In this document: positions 24,400 to 32,225 of the stretch, one piece after another | Layout: each line of letters starts with the position of its first letter | Position numbering within the stretch: position 1 is the stretch's first letter | NCBI GenBank assembly: GCA_038229415.1 | Contig: JBBROM010000005.1 | Span: 186,001-250,000, forward strand | Direction of reading: 5' to 3' | DNA from: JANXUR01 sp038229415 | GTDB lineage: Bacteria; Acidobacteriota; Terriglobia; Terriglobales; Acidobacteriaceae | DNA length: 64,000 nt | Notes under the pieces: model-generated | The model's database searches: none | Seen by the model: the letters and a program-made list of their open reading frames with translations, nothing else | Told to the model about the DNA's origin: nothing | Position numbers and translations under genes: made by a program

Positions 24400-25104
24400 A
24401 TGGCACATCGTATTCTGCTGGCTGATGACAATCCGACCGCGCGTAGCATGGCCAGCGGCATTCTTGCGTCCGAAGGCTACGAGGTGCTGGCCGCCAACGA
24501 CGCCGAGCAGGCAGGCAACATGGTTGGCGAGTTCCGTCCGGGACTGATTGTGGCCGACGTGCATATGCCGGGCGGAGGAGGTGTGGCGCTCTGCGAGGCG
24601 GTCCGGTCATTTCCTGCGACGGCACAGATTCCAGTACTGCTGGCGGCGGGCCGCATGGATCGCTTTACGCGGGCCGACGCCACTGCCGCTGGCGCGCAAG
24701 GGCTGGTAAGCAAGCCGTTTGAGGCCAGTGCGCTGCTGCTGGCGGTGGCGGCGCTTCTGCCTCCGCCCAAGGGCAAACCCCGGCGGGACGAAGACTTTGA
24801 CCAAGACGACGATAGCGAGCGCACGGCACCGGAGACAGCTCGCGAGTATGAGTCTGCCTGGCAGGCTGCGACCGAGGGCGACGAGCCGCTGTTTGTTAGC
24901 CAGCGTGGCGAGGCTGAGACGTCCGGCGCGATTTCTGAACTGGCCTCGCCCAGTGACAACGCTCAAGAGCCTCCAGAGCTTGCGATTGCAGGCACGACTG
25001 TGCACCTCGAACTCGAAATGGCAGCCGCATCCGTTCCCAGAAGTCCGTCTATATTTGCTGCGGACACAATCGTGACTGAAGAAGAATCCATTCCCTGGCT
25101 GTAG
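24400..25104 (+). CDS. response regulator receiver protein with undefined tail
   Basis: 234 residues. The receiver domain fills 1-122: acidic pair D9/D10 (LLADDN), phospho-acceptor D53 (IVADVHMPG), and Lys in VSKPF near 105. The conserved Thr/Ser switch residue after strand 4 appears to be Ala (PVLLAAGRMD), so signalling may be altered. The remaining 110 residues are acidic and low in complexity, with no DNA-binding or enzyme domain seen. No histidine kinase is adjacent. The ATG at 24400 is preferred over a TTG three codons upstream. Confidence 0.82.
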   Translation: MAHRILLADDNPTARSMASGILASEGYEVLAANDAEQAGNMVGEFRPGLIVADVHMPGGGGVALCEAVRSFPATAQIPVLLAAGRMDRFTRADATAAGAQGLVSKPFEASALLLAVAALLPPPKGKPRRDEDFDQDDDSERTAPETAREYESAWQAATEGDEPLFVSQRGEAETSGAISELASPSDNAQEPPELAIAGTTVHLELEMAAASVPRSPSIFAADTIVTEEESIPWL

Positions 25105-25167
25105 CCGCGATTTTCGCTGCGGCCCCGCGCTCAATCCATCGAACCAGTTAATCTAATAAGTATCCCT

Positions 25168-27975
25168 ATGCCACACGACCTGCCCAAAACCTACGAGCCC
25201 GGCGCCATTGAAGAGCGCTGGGCGAATCATTGGATTGAGACCAAGCTGTTTTCCGTGACGACGCCTGAAGCTGGCGCACCCAACCCCAAGCCCGTCTTTA
25301 CCCTGCTGCTGCCCCCGCCCAACGTCACAGGACGCCTGCACATGGGCCACATGCTCAACCAGACGCAGATGGACATCATCGTGCGCTGGCATCGCATGAA
25401 GGGATTTCTCGCGCTGTGGCTGCCGGGCACCGACCATGCGGGCATCGCTACGCAGTTGATGGTGGAAAAACGGCTGGCAGGCGAGGGCAAGAAGCGGCAG
25501 GATCTCGGCCGCGAAGCCTTCATTGAGCGGGTGTGGGAGTGGAAGCGAGAATACGGCGGCGCGATCCTTGAGCAGATGAAGCGGCTGGGCGCGTCCGTGG
25601 ACTGGGATCGCCTCTACTTCACCATGGACGACAACCTTACCGTTGCGGTGAAGGAAGTGTTCGTGCGCCTGTATGAGGACGGGCTGATCTATCGTGGCGC
25701 TTACTTGGTGAACTGGTGCCCGCGCTGCGGAACCGCCATCAGCGACTTGGAAGTGGTGCACGAGGAGACCAAGGGTAAGATCTGGGAGATTCGCTATCCG
25801 GTGGTGGGCACGTCTGAATTCATTACGGTTGCCACCACGCGCCCGGAGACGATGTTCGGCGACACCGCCGTTGCGGTGAACGCGGCGGACGAACGCTACA
25901 CGCACTTGCACGGCAAGAGTGTGCGCGTGCCGCTCACTGGGCGCGACGTGCCGATTATTCTCGATGATCTGGCGAATCCGGAGTTTGGCACCGGCGCGGT
26001 AAAGGTGACGCCCGCGCACGATCCCAACGACTTTGCCGCAGGCAAGCGCCACAACTTGCCGCAGCTCGACGTGATGGATGAGACCGCGCACATGAACGCC
26101 AACGCTGGTGTTTACGCGGGTCTCGATCGCTTTGCCGCGCGCAAACGTGTGCTGGAGGATTTAGCGGAGCAGGGATTTCTGGTCTCGGAAAAAGACCACA
26201 TGATGTCGCTGGGTCGCTGCCAGCGCTGCGACACCGTGGCCGAGCCGCGTATTTCCACGCAATGGTTTGTGAAGATCGAGCCGCTCGCCAAGCCGGCGAT
26301 TGCCGTCGCCGAAAACGGCAGCATAAAGTTTGTGCCCGAGCAGTACAAAGCCACGTATCTGCAATGGATGTACAACATCCACGACTGGTGCATCTCGCGG
26401 CAGTTGTGGTGGGGACATCGCATTCCGGCCTGGCATTGCGCGGAATGCAGCGGCATCACAGTGGATCGCGGCACGCCCATCGCGTGTGCGAAGTGCGGCA
26501 GCGCGAAGATTGCGCAAGACCCCGATGTGCTCGATACATGGTTCTCATCCGCGTTGCTGCCGTTCACCACGTTGGGCTGGCCCGATCCCGAGGAAATGCG
26601 CAAGCGCGGCGCGGACGTGTTTTATCCCACGTCGCTGCTCGTCACCGGCTTCGACATTTTATTTTTCTGGCTGGCGCGTATGGTCATGCTCGGCGTTCAT
26701 TTTATGGACGGTCACCAGCAAGACGCGGCGGTGAAATCGGCGAGCGGCTGGGATGCCAATTTGCCGGAGTCGAAGAACGACAGCGTGCCCTTCCGGCACA
26801 TTTACATCCACGCGCTGGTGCGCGACGCGAATCGGCAGAAGATGTCGAAGACCAAGGGCAACGTGCTCGACCCGATCGAGGTGATTGCGAAGTATGGCAC
26901 CGATGCCACGCGCTTTACGCTGGCGGCGATGGCGTCGCCGGGCACCGACATTGCGTTTAGCGAAGATCGTACCGACGGCTACCGCGCCTTCGCCAACAAA
27001 ATTTGGAACGCCGCACGCTTCTTGTTCATGTACGTAGATCGCGCGGAAACAGCGGGCGTTTGGCAGTTGAGTCAGCTCGGCGGTGCTGCTCTGGCGAACG
27101 GACTCGACGGCTTTATCGCCGAAACGCTGGAAGACCGCTGGATTCTTTCGCGCTTCAATCGCGTGGCCGCCGAAGTGAATGAGTCGCTGCAGTCGTACCG
27201 CTTTCACGAGGCGGCGAATCGCGTGTACGACTTTTTCTGGGGCGAGTTTTGCGACTGGTATATCGAACTGGTAAAGCCGCGCATCGGCGCGACCGGCGAC
27301 ATGCCCGTCGAGACGCTGCGTCCGGCCCTGGGCAATTTAATTCGCGTGTTCGAAGGCGCGCTGCGCTTACTACATCCGTTTATGCCGTTTCTTACGGAGG
27401 AGCTGTGGCACGCCGTGTATGACGGCAAGCCGCCAACCTTTGAGGGCAAGCAATCCATCGCGTTCGCTGCGTTCCCGCAGAAAAATTCGCTGCAAGTGGA
27501 TCTTGACGCCGAGACCGACATGGCCGTGCTACAGGATCTGATTGCCAGCCTCCGGAATTTGCGCACAGAACTAAAGATCGAGCCGAAGCTAAAGGTTCCT
27601 GCGAAAGTTTATGCGGATGATGTGACGCGCGGGATGATCGCAGCCAACATCGGCGCGGTAGAGCGTTTGGCAAATGTGGGGCCGGTGGAGTTCTCGGAGG
27701 TCTCGATGAGCAACGCGGCGGGCGTTCGTACGACGTCGAAGTTTGAAGTGTGCGTGATCTATGAAAAGAAGATTGACGTAGCGGCGGAGCGCGAACGCCT
27801 GACCAAAGAATTTGCCGAGCAAGAAAAGCGCCTGGCCAGCGCACAGAAGCAGTTGGCGAACGAGGCGTTCCTCGCCAAGGCTCCGGCACCCGTGGTGGAA
27901 AAGCTGCGCGCCACAGAGTCCGATTCGACAACGCTGATTGAGAAGGCCAAGGCGGCGCTGGCGCAGTTGGGGTAG
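25168..27975 (+). CDS. valS: valine--tRNA ligase
   Basis: 935 residues. HIGH motif is HMGH at 58-61 (PPPNVTGRLHMGHML), KMSKS is KMSKT at 558-562. The editing (CP1) domain lies between, including TTRPETMFGDTAVAV, and Cys pairs WCPRCG, RCQRCD and CAEC/CAKC match zinc-binding sites of bacterial ValRS. The C-terminus (about 865-935) is the tRNA-binding coiled coil (AAERERLTKEFAEQEKRLAS). Length is normal. It appears to be a single-gene unit followed by a hairpin. Confidence 0.96.
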   Translation: MPHDLPKTYEPGAIEERWANHWIETKLFSVTTPEAGAPNPKPVFTLLLPPPNVTGRLHMGHMLNQTQMDIIVRWHRMKGFLALWLPGTDHAGIATQLMVEKRLAGEGKKRQDLGREAFIERVWEWKREYGGAILEQMKRLGASVDWDRLYFTMDDNLTVAVKEVFVRLYEDGLIYRGAYLVNWCPRCGTAISDLEVVHEETKGKIWEIRYPVVGTSEFITVATTRPETMFGDTAVAVNAADERYTHLHGKSVRVPLTGRDVPIILDDLANPEFGTGAVKVTPAHDPNDFAAGKRHNLPQLDVMDETAHMNANAGVYAGLDRFAARKRVLEDLAEQGFLVSEKDHMMSLGRCQRCDTVAEPRISTQWFVKIEPLAKPAIAVAENGSIKFVPEQYKATYLQWMYNIHDWCISRQLWWGHRIPAWHCAECSGITVDRGTPIACAKCGSAKIAQDPDVLDTWFSSALLPFTTLGWPDPEEMRKRGADVFYPTSLLVTGFDILFFWLARMVMLGVHFMDGHQQDAAVKSASGWDANLPESKNDSVPFRHIYIHALVRDANRQKMSKTKGNVLDPIEVIAKYGTDATRFTLAAMASPGTDIAFSEDRTDGYRAFANKIWNAARFLFMYVDRAETAGVWQLSQLGGAALANGLDGFIAETLEDRWILSRFNRVAAEVNESLQSYRFHEAANRVYDFFWGEFCDWYIELVKPRIGATGDMPVETLRPALGNLIRVFEGALRLLHPFMPFLTEELWHAVYDGKPPTFEGKQSIAFAAFPQKNSLQVDLDAETDMAVLQDLIASLRNLRTELKIEPKLKVPAKVYADDVTRGMIAANIGAVERLANVGPVEFSEVSMSNAAGVRTTSKFEVCVIYEKKIDVAAERERLTKEFAEQEKRLASAQKQLANEAFLAKAPAPVVEKLRATESDSTTLIEKAKAALAQLG

Positions 27976-27985
27976 ATCCTCGCAG

Positions 27986-28022
27986 CCCACCCTAACGCGG
28001 AAAGGCACCGCGTGAGGGTGGG
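27986..28022 (+). terminator. hairpin after valS (family C palindrome)
   Basis: Nested stems cccaccct / agggtggg and acgcgg / ccgcgt, 10 bp after the valS stop. The same architecture (cccacc outer stem, GC-rich inner stem) recurs at 54261-54298, so this may be a repeat used as a terminator. Confidence 0.6.
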
Positions 28023-28050
28023 GCACCAAGCTTGTTTAGCCGCGACTAGC

Positions 28051-28119
28051 GAAACACAGGGTCTCTCCACTACGCCATGCTTCGCGTTTCGCGAAGCATG
28101 ACTCCGGTCGGGATGACAC
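28051..28119 (+). repeat. family A palindromic repeat, copy 4
   Basis: Arms gaaacacagggtctctccac and gactccggtcgggatgacac flank the palindrome catgcttcgc / gcgaagcatg. It lies 25 bp before the nadC start. Confidence 0.8.
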
Positions 28120-28143
28120 AGAGTTCAGAGTTACACTGATATC

Positions 28144-29067
28144 GTGGACTGGAACAGCCGAAGAATCACGAGCATCATCGAGCGCGCGCTGCTGGAAGAT
28201 CGCGCGACGCGCGACGCCACCAGCGCCGTCTGCATTGATCCCAAACAGCTGGCGACGGGCACCGTCATCGCCAAGCAGGACTGCACGCTCGCCGGAGTGG
28301 ATGCGGTGACGCGCGTGCTCGAAGTATTTGCCACGCTCGATGGCGCGGACGTGTCGGGGCATCCCGAGGTCACAAGTCATCCTGAGATTTTTGATGGCGT
28401 GCGCCTGCGCAAGGGGCAGACGATTGCCGTGATTCGCCATCAGGCGCGTGTCATCTTGTCGTGTGAGCGCGTCATCCTGAACCTGATGCAGCGCATGAGC
28501 GGCATCGCTACGCTAACCCGGCAATATGTGGACGCGATCTCCGGCACCAAGGCAAGAATCCTCGACACGCGCAAGACGGCACCGGGATTGCGTTTGCTCG
28601 ATAAATTTGCCGTGCGTTGCGGCGGCGGCACCAATCATCGGCTCGATCTCTCTGATGGCATCCTGATCAAGAATAATCACATTGCGCTCGTGGGCAGCGC
28701 GGGCGAAGCGATGCGGCGCGCCATCGCCAATCGCAACGGCAGCCAGCCCATTCAGATCGAAGTGCGATCGCTCGAAGAGCTCGATGACGCGCTCCGCAAC
28801 GGGGCCGACAGCATTCTGCTGGACAATATGTCACACGCCGAAGTGGGTCACTGCGTAGAGTTTGCGCGCGTCTTTGCCAGCCATGCCGGCCGCACAGTGC
28901 CGCTGGAGTGTTCCGGCGGCATGAATCTGGAAACCGTCGGTGCCTATGCCCAGACCGGCGTGGACTTTATTTCCGTGGGCGCGCTGACCCATTCAGTGAA
29001 GGCCGTGGATATGAGCTTGCGCGTAACGCCCGGCCTAGGTCTCTCGCGACAGCGCGAAGCACTGTAG
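28144..29067 (+). CDS. nadC: nicotinate-nucleotide pyrophosphorylase (carboxylating)
   Basis: 307 residues from a GTG. The quinolinate phosphoribosyltransferase core is clear: SCERVILNLMQRMSGIATLT, DTRKTAPGLRLLDKFAV, the CGGGTNHRLDLSDGILIKNNH loop, then the late ILLDNMS and ECSGGMN strands. It converts quinolinate and PRPP into nicotinate mononucleotide in de novo NAD synthesis. No nadA or nadB gene is in the window. It leads a run of three closely packed genes, nadC, selA and acpS. Confidence 0.95.
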   Translation: MDWNSRRITSIIERALLEDRATRDATSAVCIDPKQLATGTVIAKQDCTLAGVDAVTRVLEVFATLDGADVSGHPEVTSHPEIFDGVRLRKGQTIAVIRHQARVILSCERVILNLMQRMSGIATLTRQYVDAISGTKARILDTRKTAPGLRLLDKFAVRCGGGTNHRLDLSDGILIKNNHIALVGSAGEAMRRAIANRNGSQPIQIEVRSLEELDDALRNGADSILLDNMSHAEVGHCVEFARVFASHAGRTVPLECSGGMNLETVGAYAQTGVDFISVGALTHSVKAVDMSLRVTPGLGLSRQREAL

Positions 29068-29096
29068 CGCAGTCTGTATGTGAAATAATCGCGGCG

Positions 29097-30593
29097 ATGG
29101 GCGATCCCAAACAGTCAGCGGCGAAGATCGGCAATCCAGCCGCATTATTCCGCCTGTTGCCTTCGGTGGATGAGCTTCTCCGCACTCCTCAGCTCGTATC
29201 CCTCGCTGCGACGAACGGAAAAGCGCCGGTTACAGATGCCGCTCGCACCGTGCTGGCGCGATTGCGTCAGGATGTCGCGACCGGTAAACTCGACGAAACT
29301 GGGCTCCTGATGATTCTGGAAACGCTACCGGCCCAAACTGAGGCCAGCCTGCGAACTGCCTCCGCACCCTCGCTGCGCCGAGTGATCAACGCGACTGGCG
29401 TGATTTTGCACACGAATCTTGGACGGGCGCCGCTGAGCGCGGGCGCGCTGGCGTTCCTCACGGAAATCGCTTCCGGCTACAACAATCTTGAGTTTGATCT
29501 CGCCACCGGCGAGCGCGGCAAGCGCGACGTGCATTTGCAGCATCTGTTCGCGCGGCTATTCAAATCGCAGGGATGGTGCCCGCCAAGTTCGTTAAGCTCG
29601 TCAACCTCGCCTTCGCTTTCCACGGTTATCGTGAATAACAACGCCGCAGCCGTCTTGCTGGCGCTGAACTCGCTCGCCGAAGGCGCGGAAGTCATCGTCT
29701 CGCGCGGCGAACTGGTGGAGATTGGCGGCTCGTTCCGCATTCCAGACGTGATGGCCAAGTCGGGCGCGATTCTGCGCGAGGTAGGCACGACCAATCGCAC
29801 CCGCATCGCCGACTACGAACGCGCCATCACCGAAAAGACGCGGCTGCTACTGCGGGTGCATCGCTCGAACTTTGAAATCACCGGCTTTACCGAGCAACCC
29901 ACGCTTGCCGAGCTGGTGGAACTGGGCCAGCGTCGCGGAATCCCGCTGATGGAAGACCTGGGCAGCGGGGCGCTATTCGACCTGCCTTCGGCGGGCATTC
30001 GCGGCGAACAGAGCGTGGGCGATTCGATTCGCGCGGGCGTGGACGTGATCACCTACAGCGGCGACAAGCTGCTGGGCGGGCCGCAGGCGGGCATCCTCAC
30101 CGGGCGCGCTGACCTCATCGCGCGCATTCGGTCGAACCAGATGTTTCGCGCCTTTCGCGCCGATAAACTCATCTATGCCGCTATGGAAGCAACCCTGCGC
30201 AGCTACGTCGCGGAGCAGTACGATGCCATCCCCGCTTTAGCAATGATGCGGCTCAGTGTCGAGCAGATTGGCGGAAGAGCGGAGCGAATCCAAGCCGCAC
30301 TCGCCGGACTTACGCGGCTCAAAGTCGAAGTGATCCCAGGGCAATCGGTGATCGGCGGCGGTGCTGCTCCCGGTTCAGCCCTGCCCACGCAACTGCTGGC
30401 CATCTCTTCCGCAAACAGCAGCGCCAATACTCTGGCCGCGCAACTCCGCGCTAGTGACATTCCAATCATCGCCCGCGTGGAAGATGATCGCCTGCTGCTC
30501 GACCTCCGCACCGTCTTCCCCGAGCAGGATGACATTGTGCTGAGTGCGCTGCGTCAGCTGGCAAGCAGTAAGGCTAAGGACGGTCCCGCATGA
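29097..30593 (+). CDS. selA: L-seryl-tRNA(Sec) selenium transferase
   Basis: 498 residues. The SelA N-terminal domain (FRLLPSVDELLRTPQL) is followed by INATGVILHTNLGRAPL and the PLP-binding Lys324 in TYSGDKLLGGPQAG. SelA converts Ser-tRNA(Sec) to Sec-tRNA(Sec). A Ser/Pro-rich stretch near 161-175 replaces the usual short loop before VNNNAAAVLLAL, giving about 20 extra residues. The ATG at 29097 is used: the frame is open further upstream but there it overlaps nadC. No selB, selD or tRNA-Sec gene is visible. SelA-like PLP proteins with other roles exist, but the N-terminal domain argues for true SelA. Confidence 0.88.
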   Translation: MGDPKQSAAKIGNPAALFRLLPSVDELLRTPQLVSLAATNGKAPVTDAARTVLARLRQDVATGKLDETGLLMILETLPAQTEASLRTASAPSLRRVINATGVILHTNLGRAPLSAGALAFLTEIASGYNNLEFDLATGERGKRDVHLQHLFARLFKSQGWCPPSSLSSSTSPSLSTVIVNNNAAAVLLALNSLAEGAEVIVSRGELVEIGGSFRIPDVMAKSGAILREVGTTNRTRIADYERAITEKTRLLLRVHRSNFEITGFTEQPTLAELVELGQRRGIPLMEDLGSGALFDLPSAGIRGEQSVGDSIRAGVDVITYSGDKLLGGPQAGILTGRADLIARIRSNQMFRAFRADKLIYAAMEATLRSYVAEQYDAIPALAMMRLSVEQIGGRAERIQAALAGLTRLKVEVIPGQSVIGGGAAPGSALPTQLLAISSANSSANTLAAQLRASDIPIIARVEDDRLLLDLRTVFPEQDDIVLSALRQLASSKAKDGPA

Positions 30594-30985
30594 TCGTGGG
30601 CACCGGAATTGACGTGGCCGAGGTGCCGCGCATTGCAGCAGCTGTGGAGCGCTGGGGCGACCGCTTTCTCAATCGCATCTACACCGCGGGCGAGCGCAAG
30701 TATTGCGACGCCAAGGCCAATCGCATTGAGCGCTATGCCGCGCGATTTGCCGCAAAAGAGGCGGGGATGAAGGCGCTGGGCACTGGCTGGTCACGCGGAG
30801 TGCGCTGGCGCGACATTGAAGTGACGCGGCGTCCGGGCGGACGGCCCACGCTGGTGTTCCACGGCCGAGCGGCCGAGGTAGCTGCCAGCTTGCACGCGAC
30901 TGGCGTTTCCATTTCGCTGACCCACACCGCCGCCGAGGCCATTGCGCACGTGATTCTAGAGTCGGTTCCAGTGGGCACGGGCTAA
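30590..30985 (+). CDS. acpS: holo-[acyl-carrier-protein] synthase
   Basis: 131 residues. MIVGTGIDVAEVPRI carries the metal-binding Asp8, and ERYAARFAAKEAGMKALGTG the second ligand Glu. AcpS moves 4'-phosphopantetheine from CoA to the serine of acyl carrier protein; the acceptor AcpP is encoded at 46.8 kb. The start overlaps the selA stop by 4 bp (ATGA), so translation is coupled. Confidence 0.94.
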   Translation: MIVGTGIDVAEVPRIAAAVERWGDRFLNRIYTAGERKYCDAKANRIERYAARFAAKEAGMKALGTGWSRGVRWRDIEVTRRPGGRPTLVFHGRAAEVAASLHATGVSISLTHTAAEAIAHVILESVPVGTG

Positions 30986-31030
30986 ACTCGCCACCTTTGG
31001 TATCATGCAAGCGTATCCGCAGCCGCGCCG

Positions 31031-31081
31031 CGCGGGTTGCACCGCAGGCGATGAAGCCGCAAGCTCCGTGCGCAACCCGCG
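31031..31081 (+). promoter_or_regulatory. hairpin in the leader of the MCE gene
   Basis: Arms 31031-31040 and 31072-31081 (cgcgggttgc / gcaacccgcg) form a perfect 10-bp stem with a 31-base loop, ending 23 bp before the start codon and leaving the gggagg ribosome site (31095-31100) free. No T-tract, so it is unlikely to be a terminator. Function unknown. Confidence 0.5.
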
Positions 31082-31104
31082 TGCGCCAATTTTAGGGAGG
31101 CGAT

Positions 31105-32178
31105 GTGCCCAACAAGCAAGAGGTTCGCTGGTCTGAGTTGCGCGTGGGCATCACGGTGCTGGTCTCAGCCACGGTTTTGTTTCTGCTGGTGTTTCTAATG
31201 TCCGGCGGTGGCGGCCTGTTCACCACCAAAATCCGCATCAATTCCTACTTTGACAATGCTTCCGGCCTGCGGGTGGGCGCGCCGGTACGGCTGGCTGGCG
31301 TGGATATCGGCAACGTGGAGTCCATTCGCGTCATCCCCGGACACGGATTGACGCCGGTGGAAGTGATTATGCGCGTTTCCACCAAGTACAAAGAAGGCTT
31401 GCGCAAGGATTCGCACTCCAAACTGGCGACGGCAGGAGTGCTGGGCGAGACCTTTGTGGATATTGAGAGCAAGGGGACCAAGCTGGGCGCCGCCGCAGAC
31501 GGGGATGAGCTGGCGACGGAAGACACTCCCGATCTGCAAGACATGGTGCGTGCGGGCCAAGGCTCGCTGCAGAACATTGATGTGCTCATCAAGCGGCTCG
31601 ACCGCATTCTGGCCTACGTGGAAAACGGGCAGGGCTCGGTGGGCAAGGCGATCTACGACCCGCAGTTGTATGGCAAACTGAATTCCACTGTGAGCGAGAT
31701 GCAGAAGCTGGTCGCGGATGTGAACGCCGGCAAAGGCACGATCGGCAAAGTGCTGGTGGATGACGAGATGTACCACAAGGCGGTCAGCGCGATAGACAAG
31801 CTGAATGCCATGCTCGACGACGTCAACGCGGGCAAGGGCACCGCGGGTAAGCTGATTAAGGACGATTCGCTCTACAAGAACGCCAACGAGACGCTGGCGC
31901 AGATGCGCAAGTTCACCGAAGACATAAACGCAGGCAAGGGCACGCTGGGCAAGCTGGCGCATGACGATGCCCTTGCCAACAAGATTGACAGCACCGTAAC
32001 GCGTCTGGCCGCCATCACCGACCGCGTAGATAAAGGCGAAGGCACGGTGGGCCGACTGTTTAAGGACGACTCGCTTTACGACAACAGCAACAAAATGCTG
32101 GTGGAAACGCGCGAGCTGATCGCCGCCATCCGCAAAGATCCGAAGACGTATCTGACGATTAAGCTGCACGTGTTTTAG
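31105..32178 (+). CDS. MlaD/MCE family protein with C-terminal repeats
   Basis: 357 residues from a GTG behind gggagg. One N-terminal membrane anchor (about 15-32) is followed by an MCE domain (about 40-120, YFDNASGLRVGAPVRLAGVDIG), the substrate-binding subunit of lipid ABC importers. The second half has about five 36-residue repeats with the core NAGKGTxGKLxxDDxLY (for example DVNAGKGTIGKVLVDDEMY). They may form a periplasmic helical needle. No mlaE permease or mlaF ATPase gene is adjacent, so partners lie elsewhere. Confidence 0.87.
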   Translation: MPNKQEVRWSELRVGITVLVSATVLFLLVFLMSGGGGLFTTKIRINSYFDNASGLRVGAPVRLAGVDIGNVESIRVIPGHGLTPVEVIMRVSTKYKEGLRKDSHSKLATAGVLGETFVDIESKGTKLGAAADGDELATEDTPDLQDMVRAGQGSLQNIDVLIKRLDRILAYVENGQGSVGKAIYDPQLYGKLNSTVSEMQKLVADVNAGKGTIGKVLVDDEMYHKAVSAIDKLNAMLDDVNAGKGTAGKLIKDDSLYKNANETLAQMRKFTEDINAGKGTLGKLAHDDALANKIDSTVTRLAAITDRVDKGEGTVGRLFKDDSLYDNSNKMLVETRELIAAIRKDPKTYLTIKLHVF

Positions 32179-32225
32179 GGCCCGATTCGTTCAAGAATTT
32201 ACACCCTGCGATCTTGAGGTAATTT

